A stretch of 64,000 nucleotides of DNA from Candidatus Peribacteria bacterium. GTDB lineage: Bacteria; Patescibacteriota; Gracilibacteria; Peribacterales; Peribacteraceae. Positions within the stretch are counted from its first letter, which is position 1. Each line of letters starts with the position of its first letter. The notes under the pieces were generated by a model. It was not told the DNA's origin, did not search any database, and worked only from the letters and a program-made list of their open reading frames with translations. Positions 26,601 through 33,489 of this stretch are shown one piece after another. The stretch lies in NCBI GenBank assembly GCA_023245935.1, contig JAHFJM010000005.1, forward strand, positions 1-64,000. The letters run 5' to 3'. The position numbers and the translations under genes are program-made.

Positions 26601-27791
26601 TTATTCTTTGAAAAGAAGCTCTCTACCGGTTCGAGTATCGACAATGCGATTGACTTCTTTCGGTCTCTGGAGATACTTCATATCGCCCATCTTGAATGAA
26701 TCTTCCAGGCGAGTTTTGCCAATTTCAAATTCTCTTGTCGTTGTCTCAATGAGAACCCAATGCTTCTTTTCATATGTGAAACTGTAGCCATGTTCTGAAG
26801 GAAATGCCCCCTGTTCAACGGCAACGGCAATATGCCTATGCATGTAGACAAGAAGATAATCCTCTCCACTCTGTTCAAGAAGCGATGCGAGAAGAATTGC
26901 CTTGTTGGAACAGTCGGCTTTTCTGGACATCAAAATCTCCGGAGCACGTTTCATCGTTTCAACGCCGGCATCTGCTTCATCATGATCGTACACGATCTCC
27001 GTTGTCACGAGATCGGTGAAGCGCTGAATTTTTTTCTCACGATTCTGAGGGACATCCCTCGTCAGTACATTTGAAAAACGCTGCAATGAAGAATGATGTG
27101 GTCTCGCAACATATGCTCCGTGATTCACGATCATGATAGGACGACCGCCGCTTCTTTCTCCCGTATATGCATACAATTTTCCGCCGTATATTCCTATATT
27201 GTGAGTGGACAGAGCCAGTTCACGCGGTGTGACATCGAATGTCGCATGCGTATAAGGGAATGATAACTTTCGATCAGCATCCACATGAAAGTTTTTCAGA
27301 TCCGTCCCGAATGCAACATTGTCCTGATTCTTTCGCTCATCACGAGCGGCATGCGGGCGGAAAAACAAGGAGTTTTTGTGAAGTTTCCGGTTACGAATAG
27401 CAGAAGGATCCTTCAGGAATTTCGATCGTTCTTCTTCGGCAGCTGCAGGAATACGAAATACCAATTCATCGGTATCGACAAAAAAAGTCTGTAATTCGGC
27501 ATCTCCGAGAATTTGTGAACGAAATTCTTCCCCACTGAATTCGGGCTGGGCGAGAAGTGACACGATCGATCGTTGAATCGATGCATCGCGCATGAGAAGC
27601 TCTGTGATTTTCCCCTTCACTTCCTCTTTGTTTTTATGAATAGCGATGGCAGCTGCACCGAGCACCGGCACCGATGCCAACTTGAGCCAATACAACAGCT
27701 GCTCGCGTCTATTCGTACGAGGGGGATTGTCCGAAGACATGTCTATCGGAAAATCTTCATCCGGCACATGGTTTTCGTTCAAAGCATTCAT
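26601..27791 (-). CDS. Transglutaminase-like cysteine-fold protein with N-terminal membrane helix
   Basis: The 396-residue protein has one possible membrane helix at about residues 33-52 (YWLKLASVPVLGAAAIAI), a long middle region, and a C-terminal transglutaminase-like domain. The inferred triad is Cys294 in RKADCSNKAILLASLL, His320 in YMHRHIAVAVE and Glu349 in HWVLIETT (Glu replacing the usual Asp). Members act as proteases or cross-linking enzymes; the substrate here is unknown. It is divergent from the 27849 gene across a short AT-rich promoter region. A second transglutaminase-like protein is at 42058. Confidence 0.72.
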   Translation of the reverse strand: MNALNENHVPDEDFPIDMSSDNPPRTNRREQLLYWLKLASVPVLGAAAIAIHKNKEEVKGKITELLMRDASIQRSIVSLLAQPEFSGEEFRSQILGDAELQTFFVDTDELVFRIPAAAEEERSKFLKDPSAIRNRKLHKNSLFFRPHAARDERKNQDNVAFGTDLKNFHVDADRKLSFPYTHATFDVTPRELALSTHNIGIYGGKLYAYTGERSGGRPIMIVNHGAYVARPHHSSLQRFSNVLTRDVPQNREKKIQRFTDLVTTEIVYDHDEADAGVETMKRAPEILMSRKADCSNKAILLASLLEQSGEDYLLVYMHRHIAVAVEQGAFPSEHGYSFTYEKKHWVLIETTTREFEIGKTRLEDSFKMGDMKYLQRPKEVNRIVDTRTGRELLFKE

Positions 27792-27848
27792 AGTAATACA
27801 TTAAACATTTTATATAATTAGTCAAGTATAGTTTGACATACAATTTTT

Positions 27849-28241
27849 ATGGAGGATAGTAGCGATATGGAATCGCATCTCCACTTTGCAACGGATACCG
27901 AATCGTGTTCCGTCGAACCTATCTCCGATTTTGGAGTCATTGCTTTGAATCAAAAAGAAGCTGATGAAGTTGCATTCTTCGATACCCGGATGGATATCGG
28001 AGAACCGGATACTCGCCTTCTTTCCCAGTCGTTCGATACCGGAGTGCTGAAGGCTCCGACGAAGGAAGAGCTACGCACACGACAATTAATGGATGACATT
28101 ACACAGAATGTTTTAGAAGGTGCAGCGAAGGCTTTGGCTCCGAATTTTGGAGAAAAGACTTTTCGAGAGCCGGTAAAACTCAGGAAGGATCACAGAGTGA
28201 GAACGGTGATGGTGCATGTACCTTCGTACAACGGCAGATGA
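27849..28241 (+). CDS. Hypothetical acidic protein (about 130 aa)
   Basis: No family is recognised. The first half is acidic and probably disordered; the second half is helical and basic (TREL-type and KLRKDHRVRTVMVHV). Two starts are possible. The ATG at 27849 has TACAAT four bases upstream; the ATG at 27867 has GGAGG eleven bases upstream. It is divergently arranged with the transglutaminase-like gene, which may mean shared regulation. Confidence 0.55.
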   Translation: MEDSSDMESHLHFATDTESCSVEPISDFGVIALNQKEADEVAFFDTRMDIGEPDTRLLSQSFDTGVLKAPTKEELRTRQLMDDITQNVLEGAAKALAPNFGEKTFREPVKLRKDHRVRTVMVHVPSYNGR

Positions 28242-28292
28242 TACAAAGAGGTGTTGCATCAGCTCTTTCTGCCCGCTACACTCTCCCAGCTC

Positions 28293-28610
28293 ATGTTTGC
28301 ATTCGTCGACATTGCCGGCTTTCAGGAGAAGGTGGAGAAGGGGATGAAACTCCGTGTTCCGAGTTTGGAAGGCGAGAAAGGGGATACGGTGACGTTTGAG
28401 AAGGTCATGTTGCTCTCCGCCGATGGCAAGGATGCCGTCCTCGGCAAGCCGTACGTGACCGGTGCGAAAGTGCAGGCGAAAGTGCTGATGCACGGCAAAG
28501 CGGACAAGATCGTCGTTCGCAAGTTCAAGCGTCGCAAGCGTTACCACAAGACTCTCAGGGGACATCGTCAGGGATTCACGGAGATTGAGATTACGGGGGT
28601 GTCGAAATAG
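28293..28610 (+). CDS. rplU: Ribosomal protein bL21
   Basis: bL21 is a 50S protein binding 23S rRNA. Conserved parts are LRVPSLEGEKGDTVTFEKVMLL, KPYVTGAKVQAKVLMHGKADKIVVRKFKRRKRYHKTLRGHRQGFTEIEI. The start at 28293 gives 105 residues, the normal length; the N-terminus (MFAFVDIAGFQEKVEKG) lacks the common GGKQY motif. The preceding 20 bases nearly match those before rplS. rpmA (bL27), the usual partner, is not adjacent. Confidence 0.94.
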   Translation: MFAFVDIAGFQEKVEKGMKLRVPSLEGEKGDTVTFEKVMLLSADGKDAVLGKPYVTGAKVQAKVLMHGKADKIVVRKFKRRKRYHKTLRGHRQGFTEIEITGVSK

Positions 28611-28645
28611 GGGAGGAAGGTGATGAAGTATGGTAGGATTTTCGC

Positions 28646-28909
28646 ATGGACGAACGATTGACTGAACTTGAGCGAAGGGTGACGCAGATTGAACAGCGCA
28701 ATGTGCGGGTTGAGAAAGACAAGGCATGGGAAACGAGTATGACGAGAATTGTCGTCGTGTCGGTGCTCACATACGTCGTTGCGGTCCTCGCATTCTGGAT
28801 GCTCGGGAACCGGCAATTTTTCCTGAGTGCACTCGTTCCGACTGCGGGATTTATTTTGTCAGTGCAGACGGTACCGATGGTGAAGAGGTGGTGGATGGAG
28901 CGGCGGTGA
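28646..28909 (+). CDS. Small membrane protein with N-terminal coiled coil (87 aa)
   Basis: No family is recognised. A short heptad-rich helix (DERLTELERRVTQIEQRNVRVEKD) is followed by two membrane helices (about residues 33-53 and 58-76) and a basic tail (KRWWMERR). TAGGAT at 28634-28639, six bases before the ATG, supports expression. Its 3' end overlaps convergently with tgt by 59 bases. Confidence 0.7.
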   Translation: MDERLTELERRVTQIEQRNVRVEKDKAWETSMTRIVVVSVLTYVVAVLAFWMLGNRQFFLSALVPTAGFILSVQTVPMVKRWWMERR

Positions 28910-29966
28910 TTGCCTTCCGAAGCTTTCTCATGAATTCCAACATCACCCCCATATTCTGCAGACACGCCAATGTTTCGCCGTAGCGCTCACCGATGCGCAT
29001 GAGGTGATGAAGATAGCTTTTGAGATGCGTGCGACTTGTCGGAGCAGGTGAGTGTTTGTCGATGACCGAATGATCCGTCGAGTATTCATTGCGTCGGATG
29101 CGTATCTTCGTTTCGTCCCTCAGCCAGACATTGCCGTGCCGTGCTTCGCGCATCGGAGACACGCAGTCAAACATATCGATGCCGATGCCAACGGCTTCTC
29201 TAATTTGATGCAGTTCCCCAACGCCCATCAGGTATCTTGGTTTGTCGTTTGGAAGCAGAGGACAGATCGTGTTCAGCACGCCGTACATTTCTTCCTCCGT
29301 TTCACCGACGGCAAGCCCGCCGAGTGCGTAACCGTCGAATCCGATACTGATCAATTCGCTCGCGCATTTTTCTCTCAAGTCGCGTTCGAGACCGCCTTGG
29401 ACAATGCCGAAAAGGAGGGGAGACGACCCTCGCGTTTTCTTCAGTTTCTCGTGTTCTTTCTTGCATTCTTTTGCCCATTTCAGTGTCCGCTCCACTGCTT
29501 TGATCTGATCGGCACGGGGCGCGGTCGACGGCGGACATTCGTCGAAACACATGATGATATCGGAACCGAGCTTGTGTTGGATGTTCATGGCTTCGACTGG
29601 TCCGAGAAACAGGGGATTGCCATTCCGATGATCCTTGAACGCGACACCTTCATCGGTGATCTTTCGAATATTCTCGAGAGAGAACACCTGAAACCCTCCG
29701 GAATCCGTGAGGATCGGCTTCTGCCAGTGGATGAACGAATGCAGGCCTCCCGCAGCTTCGACAATTGCTTCGCCGGGTGACAGATGTAAATGGTACGTAT
29801 TGCAGAGCAAGATGTCCGCGCCAAGAGCGAGCAGATCATCGAACGTGATCCCTTTCATCGCCCCTGCGGTCGCAACCGGCATGAAGAACGGTGTGGGGAT
29901 GACTCCGTGTGCAGTCTTCAGGTTTCCGGATCTGCCGAGGGGAGTCGCTTTCAGAAGTTCGAACAT
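28851..29966 (-). CDS. tgt: tRNA-guanine transglycosylase without the zinc cysteines
   Basis: Tgt exchanges guanine-34 of GUN-anticodon tRNAs for preQ1 in queuosine synthesis. The barrel is clearly bacterial Tgt: TDSGGFQVFSLENIRKITDEGV (catalytic Asp), MCFDECPP, FGIVQGG, GYALGGLAVGE, YLMGVG and GIDMFDCVSP (nucleophile Asp). The zinc segment, CxCxxC in E. coli Tgt, reads KHSPAPTSRTH, so all three cysteines are gone while YLHHL is kept. The start at 29966 (371 residues) has TACACT six bases upstream and matches the family N-terminus; in-frame upstream codons overlap the divergent 30055 gene. A roughly 15-residue Ser/Pro tail overlaps the 28646 gene. Confidence 0.92.
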   Translation of the reverse strand: MFELLKATPLGRSGNLKTAHGVIPTPFFMPVATAGAMKGITFDDLLALGADILLCNTYHLHLSPGEAIVEAAGGLHSFIHWQKPILTDSGGFQVFSLENIRKITDEGVAFKDHRNGNPLFLGPVEAMNIQHKLGSDIIMCFDECPPSTAPRADQIKAVERTLKWAKECKKEHEKLKKTRGSSPLLFGIVQGGLERDLREKCASELISIGFDGYALGGLAVGETEEEMYGVLNTICPLLPNDKPRYLMGVGELHQIREAVGIGIDMFDCVSPMREARHGNVWLRDETKIRIRRNEYSTDHSVIDKHSPAPTSRTHLKSYLHHLMRIGERYGETLACLQNMGVMLEFMRKLRKAITAAPSTTSSPSVPSALTK

Positions 29967-30054
29967 GGATGCAGTGTATCGATGCGAGCGGGTAGCGTGT
30001 AGCGGTTCTCTTTTTTCTGTGCAATAATTCATCCGACTTTCCCCCTCTCTTCTT

Positions 30055-30552
30055 ATGTCCTGCTGCTCTTCCTCATCGTGCGCATGTGGAAACGCCATGT
30101 GTCCTTCGAAGTACGCTTCATGGATCCCGCGCATTGCCTTCGGCATGGTGCTCGTCGGATACGGCGTGAACCACTATCGAACACTCGGCGGATTCGTCGG
30201 TATGGCGAAAGGAGTCTTCCCGTCATCTGCGATTCTCGCCGGTATCGCTGGCGTCCTCGCCTACATCGTTCCGGCACTCATGATCATCGGTGGCGTCCTC
30301 TTCGCCATTCGCAAACTGTGCTGTCTCAGCAAGACCTGCATCCTCGCGTCCCTCGGCGGGATTATTGGCTGGGCGGGGCTTGCAGTGCTCGTCGGTGACG
30401 GCAATGCGGCAGGTGCCATGATGCCGATGATCCAGAACGCAGCCGTCCTTCTGATCCTCTATTACATGATCAAGAAGGCTTCCTGCTCCAAGATGCCGTG
30501 TGCTTCAGGAGCCTGCGCAAGCGGTTCTTGTGCGTCCGGTTCCTGCAAGTAA
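30055..30552 (+). CDS. Membrane protein with cysteine-rich N- and C-terminal tails (165 aa)
   Basis: About four membrane helices (roughly residues 25-150) are framed by cysteine-rich tails: the N-terminus MSCCSSSSCACGNAMC has six Cys in 16 residues, and the C-terminal 23 residues carry six more (CSKMPCASGACASGSC). A central CC pair (KLCCLSKTC) adds further thiols. The layout suggests metal or redox chemistry at the membrane, perhaps DoxX-like, but that is inference. The following gene encodes a cysteine-poor relative. Confidence 0.75.
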   Translation: MSCCSSSSCACGNAMCPSKYASWIPRIAFGMVLVGYGVNHYRTLGGFVGMAKGVFPSSAILAGIAGVLAYIVPALMIIGGVLFAIRKLCCLSKTCILASLGGIIGWAGLAVLVGDGNAAGAMMPMIQNAAVLLILYYMIKKASCSKMPCASGACASGSCASGSCK

Positions 30553-30569
30553 TCCTCTTCGCATTTTTC

Positions 30570-30989
30570 ATGCACTGGACATCCGCTTCCGCAGTTTCCA
30601 ATCTGATCCTCCGCGTGTCGGTCGGTGTCACGATGCTCCTGATCGGCATCTCGGAGTATCGTGACTTTGCACCGTTTCTCGCAAGCGTGACGGACGGACT
30701 CGGGTGGATGTCCAGTGTCGTGACCGTGTTCGCGTACATGCTCCCCGCACTGCTGATCTTCGGCGGGGGACTGCTCGCCATCGGTCGGTACTCATTCGTT
30801 GCAGCGTGGACGGGAGGCATCGCACTCGGTTTGGTTCCGGTCGGCTTGGTCTTGAAAACCGTCATGACCGGTTCACCGCTTCCGGACATGCTGACGGCAG
30901 CCTATCCGCCGGTCGTCTGGCTGATTGCTTTCTATCTTGCGCTGAATGCGTTTCCGGAAGAGGAAACAACTCAAGAATCAGAAGCTTAA
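30570..30989 (+). CDS. Membrane protein related to the 30055 product (139 aa)
   Basis: The four-helix core parallels its neighbour: RVSVGVTMLLIGISEYRDF against RIAFGMVLVGYGVNHYRTL, and VFAYMLPALLIFGGGLLAIG against VLAYIVPALMIIGGVLFAIR. The cysteine tails are absent. It begins 17 bases after the first gene's stop, so the pair is one operon formed by tandem duplication. The ATG at 30570 is preferred because the in-frame upstream codons overlap the first gene. It could form a heteromer with the Cys-rich paralogue. Confidence 0.72.
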   Translation: MHWTSASAVSNLILRVSVGVTMLLIGISEYRDFAPFLASVTDGLGWMSSVVTVFAYMLPALLIFGGGLLAIGRYSFVAAWTGGIALGLVPVGLVLKTVMTGSPLPDMLTAAYPPVVWLIAFYLALNAFPEEETTQESEA

Positions 30990-31207
30990 CCTAGTTGGGA
31001 AGCCTCATCTTGTATTGTTTGATGTTGACGATTCAGCAATCCTTGATAAGCGTTTCTTAGCGTCAATCCAAGAGGAGTTCCGTTCGTTGCTTCTTCAAGA
31101 ATCTGCCTTGGGGTTAGTTCCCTATCGCCGATCCTCATAATAATTTCATCAGCGTAAGGCGAACTTTCTACATTTGCTCGCATGTGATCCAGAACGTCTT
31201 CAGACAT
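30986..31207 (-). CDS. Small hypothetical protein (73 aa)
   Basis: No family is recognised. It is a soluble, helical, acidic protein (DRELTPRQILEEATNGTPLG). The minus strand has TACTAT exactly six bases before the ATG, which supports a real gene. It overlaps the convergent membrane protein gene by four bases and lies just downstream of clpP on the same strand. Confidence 0.65.
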   Translation of the reverse strand: MSEDVLDHMRANVESSPYADEIIMRIGDRELTPRQILEEATNGTPLGLTLRNAYQGLLNRQHQTIQDEASQLG

Positions 31208-31273
31208 GCGGAAATAGTAACTTCCTCATCATGAAAGTCAAACTTTTTGAAGTCTGCAGCATAGTACCGCGTA

Positions 31274-31921
31274 CTACTTGCTCGCTTTCGAAATGATCCT
31301 GTCGATCAGCCCATACTCGAGCGCTTCTTTTGCGGTCATATATTTGTCGCGCTCCGTATCGATCTTCACCTTCGACAGTTTCTGACCGGTGTGATCCGCA
31401 ATCATCTGATTGAGGAGTTCTTTGGTTTGCAGGATATGTTCGGCGTGGATCGCGATGTCCGTTGCCTGACCTTCGGTACCGCCGAGAGGCTGGTGGATCA
31501 TCACTTCAGAGTGCGGGAGTGCGAATCGTTTTCCCTTCTGCCCTCCCATGAGGATGATGGCACCACCCGATGCGGCCATACCAAGACAGACAGTCGAAAC
31601 GTCAGGTGCGATCAGCTGCATCGTGTCGTACATCGCCATGGTCGATGTCACCTGCCCTCCCGGAGAGTTCACGTAGAAGATGATGTCTTTCTTCGGATCC
31701 TGCTTCTCGAGGAAGAGGAGCTGCGCGATGACGGTGTTTGCCACCGCATCATCGATCGCGGTTCCGAGGAAGACGATGCGTTCTTCCATGAGGCGCGAGT
31801 AGATGTCGTACGCGCGCTCGCCGAATTGCGACTTCTCGATGACAGTCGGGATCAACATGTTCCTCGGATTGATCGTTCCTTTCGAGTAACCTTTGGCAAT
31901 CGATTGAATGAGGGGATGCAT
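31274..31921 (-). CDS. clpP: ATP-dependent Clp protease proteolytic subunit ClpP
   Basis: ClpP forms the tetradecameric serine-protease chamber of ClpXP/ClpAP. The catalytic Ser is in GMAASGGAI (usual form GQAASMGA, so two flanking residues differ), the His in [13 protein letters not shown] and the Asp in [24 protein letters not shown] and [10 protein letters not shown] are conserved. The length of 215 includes a roughly 20-residue N-terminal stretch, possibly a processed propeptide. No clpX or tig is adjacent. Confidence 0.95.
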   Translation of the reverse strand: MHPLIQSIAKGYSKGTINPRNMLIPTVIEKSQFGERAYDIYSRLMEERIVFLGTAIDDAVANTVIAQLLFLEKQDPKKDIIFYVNSPGGQVTSTMAMYDTMQLIAPDVSTVCLGMAASGGAIILMGGQKGKRFALPHSEVMIHQPLGGTEGQATDIAIHAEHILQTKELLNQMIADHTGQKLSKVKIDTERDKYMTAKEALEYGLIDRIISKASK

Positions 31922-32058
31922 AGAGAAGTGAGAAAGGAAGAAACGTTATTGATATCAATGTCATTCATATTGTAGCGAAAATCGGGTCTTCGCGGCAGTT
32001 TTCGAACAGTTCATAGTATGTTTTTTTGATGAATTGGTTAGTTTGATTGTCATTGCCA

Positions 32059-32105
32059 CCTCACCCCCGACCCCTCTCCCGCTGCGGCTGGGGAGAGGGG
32101 AGCTC
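32059..32105. repeat. Half-copy of the palindromic element (copy C)
   Basis: CTCACCCCCGACCCC leads into a perfect 10-bp stem CCCCTCTCCC (32071-32080) / GGGAGAGGGG (32091-32100) and then AGCTCTGTTT. The flanks match the left half of copy A at 14018 almost base for base; only the loop differs. It lies in the divergent clpP-miaA spacer, about 40 bases before the miaA start. Confidence 0.7.
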
Positions 32106-32139
32106 TGTTTCACTAAAAAAACGGTATAGTGAATATCCA

Positions 32140-33081
32140 ATGCAATCTCCTTCAATTTCTTGGCAACAACACCTCGATGATTTCCTCTCATCGAAGCCGA
32201 AGAAACCGCTGATCGTCCTCCTCGGTCCTACTGCGAGCGGGAAGACGAGTCTCTCGATTGCAATTGCGAAGTATCTCGAAACCCAGAAACGATCAGTCGA
32301 GATCATCAATGCAGATTCCAGACAGTGTTATAAATTTCTCGATATCGGTACTGCAAAAATTACGAAAGACGACATGCAGGGCATCCCGCATCACCTCCTC
32401 GATGTTCTCGATCCGAAAGAAGAGTGCACGATCTCGTGGTATGCGGGAGAGGCGACGAAAGCGATCGATGGCATTCAGAAGAGAGGAAACGTGCCGATGC
32501 TTGTCGGCGGATCGATGCTGTATCTGAGTTCCGTGTTCGACGGACTCCAGTCGATGACGGCGTCCGATCCCGCGATACGCAAACGACTGAGTGAGGAATA
32601 CGACATTGATGCCGGCGTGACACTTCATACGCGTCTTCAGAAAGTCGATCCGGAATCTGCAGCGATCATCCCGCATCAGAACAAAGTCTACCTCCTCCGT
32701 GCGCTCGAGATTTTCGAGACAACCGGCAAGCCCAAATCGGCGCAGAAACTGAAGAGCGAGTGTCCGTACGATCTGCTTATTCTCGGCATCGAAGCAGATC
32801 CCGAAGTGCTTCGGGAACGTATCAACAAACGAACGGCTTCGATGCTGCAATCAGGTTGGGTCGAAGAGGTGCGGTCGCTCCTTGCTCGCGGATATACGTC
32901 AGAGAATCCGGGAATGAAGAGTCATGGGTATAGGGAAGTGCTTGAAGGGGTTAGGGTTAGGGTTGGGGATGAGGGATATGGGGATCTGTGTGAAAAAATT
33001 GCATCTCAAATACGCCGCTATGCGAAGAGGCAGAGAACGTGGTGGAGAGGAGATAACCGAATCAAGTGGATCAAAATTTGA
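32140..33081 (+). CDS. miaA: tRNA dimethylallyltransferase MiaA
   Basis: MiaA prenylates A37 of tRNAs reading U-initial codons. Visible motifs are the P-loop LLGPTASGKTSLSIAIA, INADSRQCYKFLDIGTAK, GIPHHLLDVLDP and LVGGSMLYLSSVFDGL, plus SYRE-like HGYREVLEG near the C-terminus. It has 313 residues. TATAGT lies nine bases before the ATG at 32140; starting further upstream would translate the palindromic repeat. The 3' end overlaps a convergent gene by 11 bases. Confidence 0.95.
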   Translation: MQSPSISWQQHLDDFLSSKPKKPLIVLLGPTASGKTSLSIAIAKYLETQKRSVEIINADSRQCYKFLDIGTAKITKDDMQGIPHHLLDVLDPKEECTISWYAGEATKAIDGIQKRGNVPMLVGGSMLYLSSVFDGLQSMTASDPAIRKRLSEEYDIDAGVTLHTRLQKVDPESAAIIPHQNKVYLLRALEIFETTGKPKSAQKLKSECPYDLLILGIEADPEVLRERINKRTASMLQSGWVEEVRSLLARGYTSENPGMKSHGYREVLEGVRVRVGDEGYGDLCEKIASQIRRYAKRQRTWWRGDNRIKWIKI

Positions 33082-33457
33082 AGACATCCGCATGGCTTTC
33101 GATGCGTTGCTTCATCTCCCAGAGCTGATCGATCATGTTCGCGAGTTGCGGACAGGCATCGGGTGTCTGTTTCGATTTATAGAATCCGTAGATGTGTTCG
33201 AGGAGCGTTGCGATATTCAGCATTGCGAGATCGGTCTTCGACTTCCACTCCGGTGAGAGACCGTCGTAGACGTCTTTATTCAGAAACGTCTCCGGCTTCG
33301 TAACATCGATCGCTCCACTCTCGAAGAGCTTCGTGATCGCCTGGCAGAAGTTCTTGTGTTCGTCATCCATGTCACCTCCCATCGGCGTTCCGGCTTTCTT
33401 CTGCTCCTCTTCCGAGAGGGGAGCGGGATTTGCCATAGAGGAGGCGAAGGTGGGCAT
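33071..33457 (-). CDS. Hypothetical soluble protein (128 aa)
   Basis: No family is recognised. It has an acidic, flexible N-terminus (MANPAPLSEEEQKKAGTP) and a helical C-terminal domain with two cysteines. The minus strand carries TACACT seven bases before the ATG at 33457, which selects this start over one seven codons upstream. It is divergent from recG. Confidence 0.65.
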   Translation of the reverse strand: MPTFASSMANPAPLSEEEQKKAGTPMGGDMDDEHKNFCQAITKLFESGAIDVTKPETFLNKDVYDGLSPEWKSKTDLAMLNIATLLEHIYGFYKSKQTPDACPQLANMIDQLWEMKQRIESHADVFKF

Positions 33458-33489
33458 AGCCATGAGTGTATCATACATGACACGCTACT

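Noticed and set aside
26429-26644. 71-codon minus-strand frame after the 25599 gene
   Set aside because: It overlaps the end of the transglutaminase-like gene, has no start signal and covers repeat-like intergenic DNA; it is treated as non-coding.
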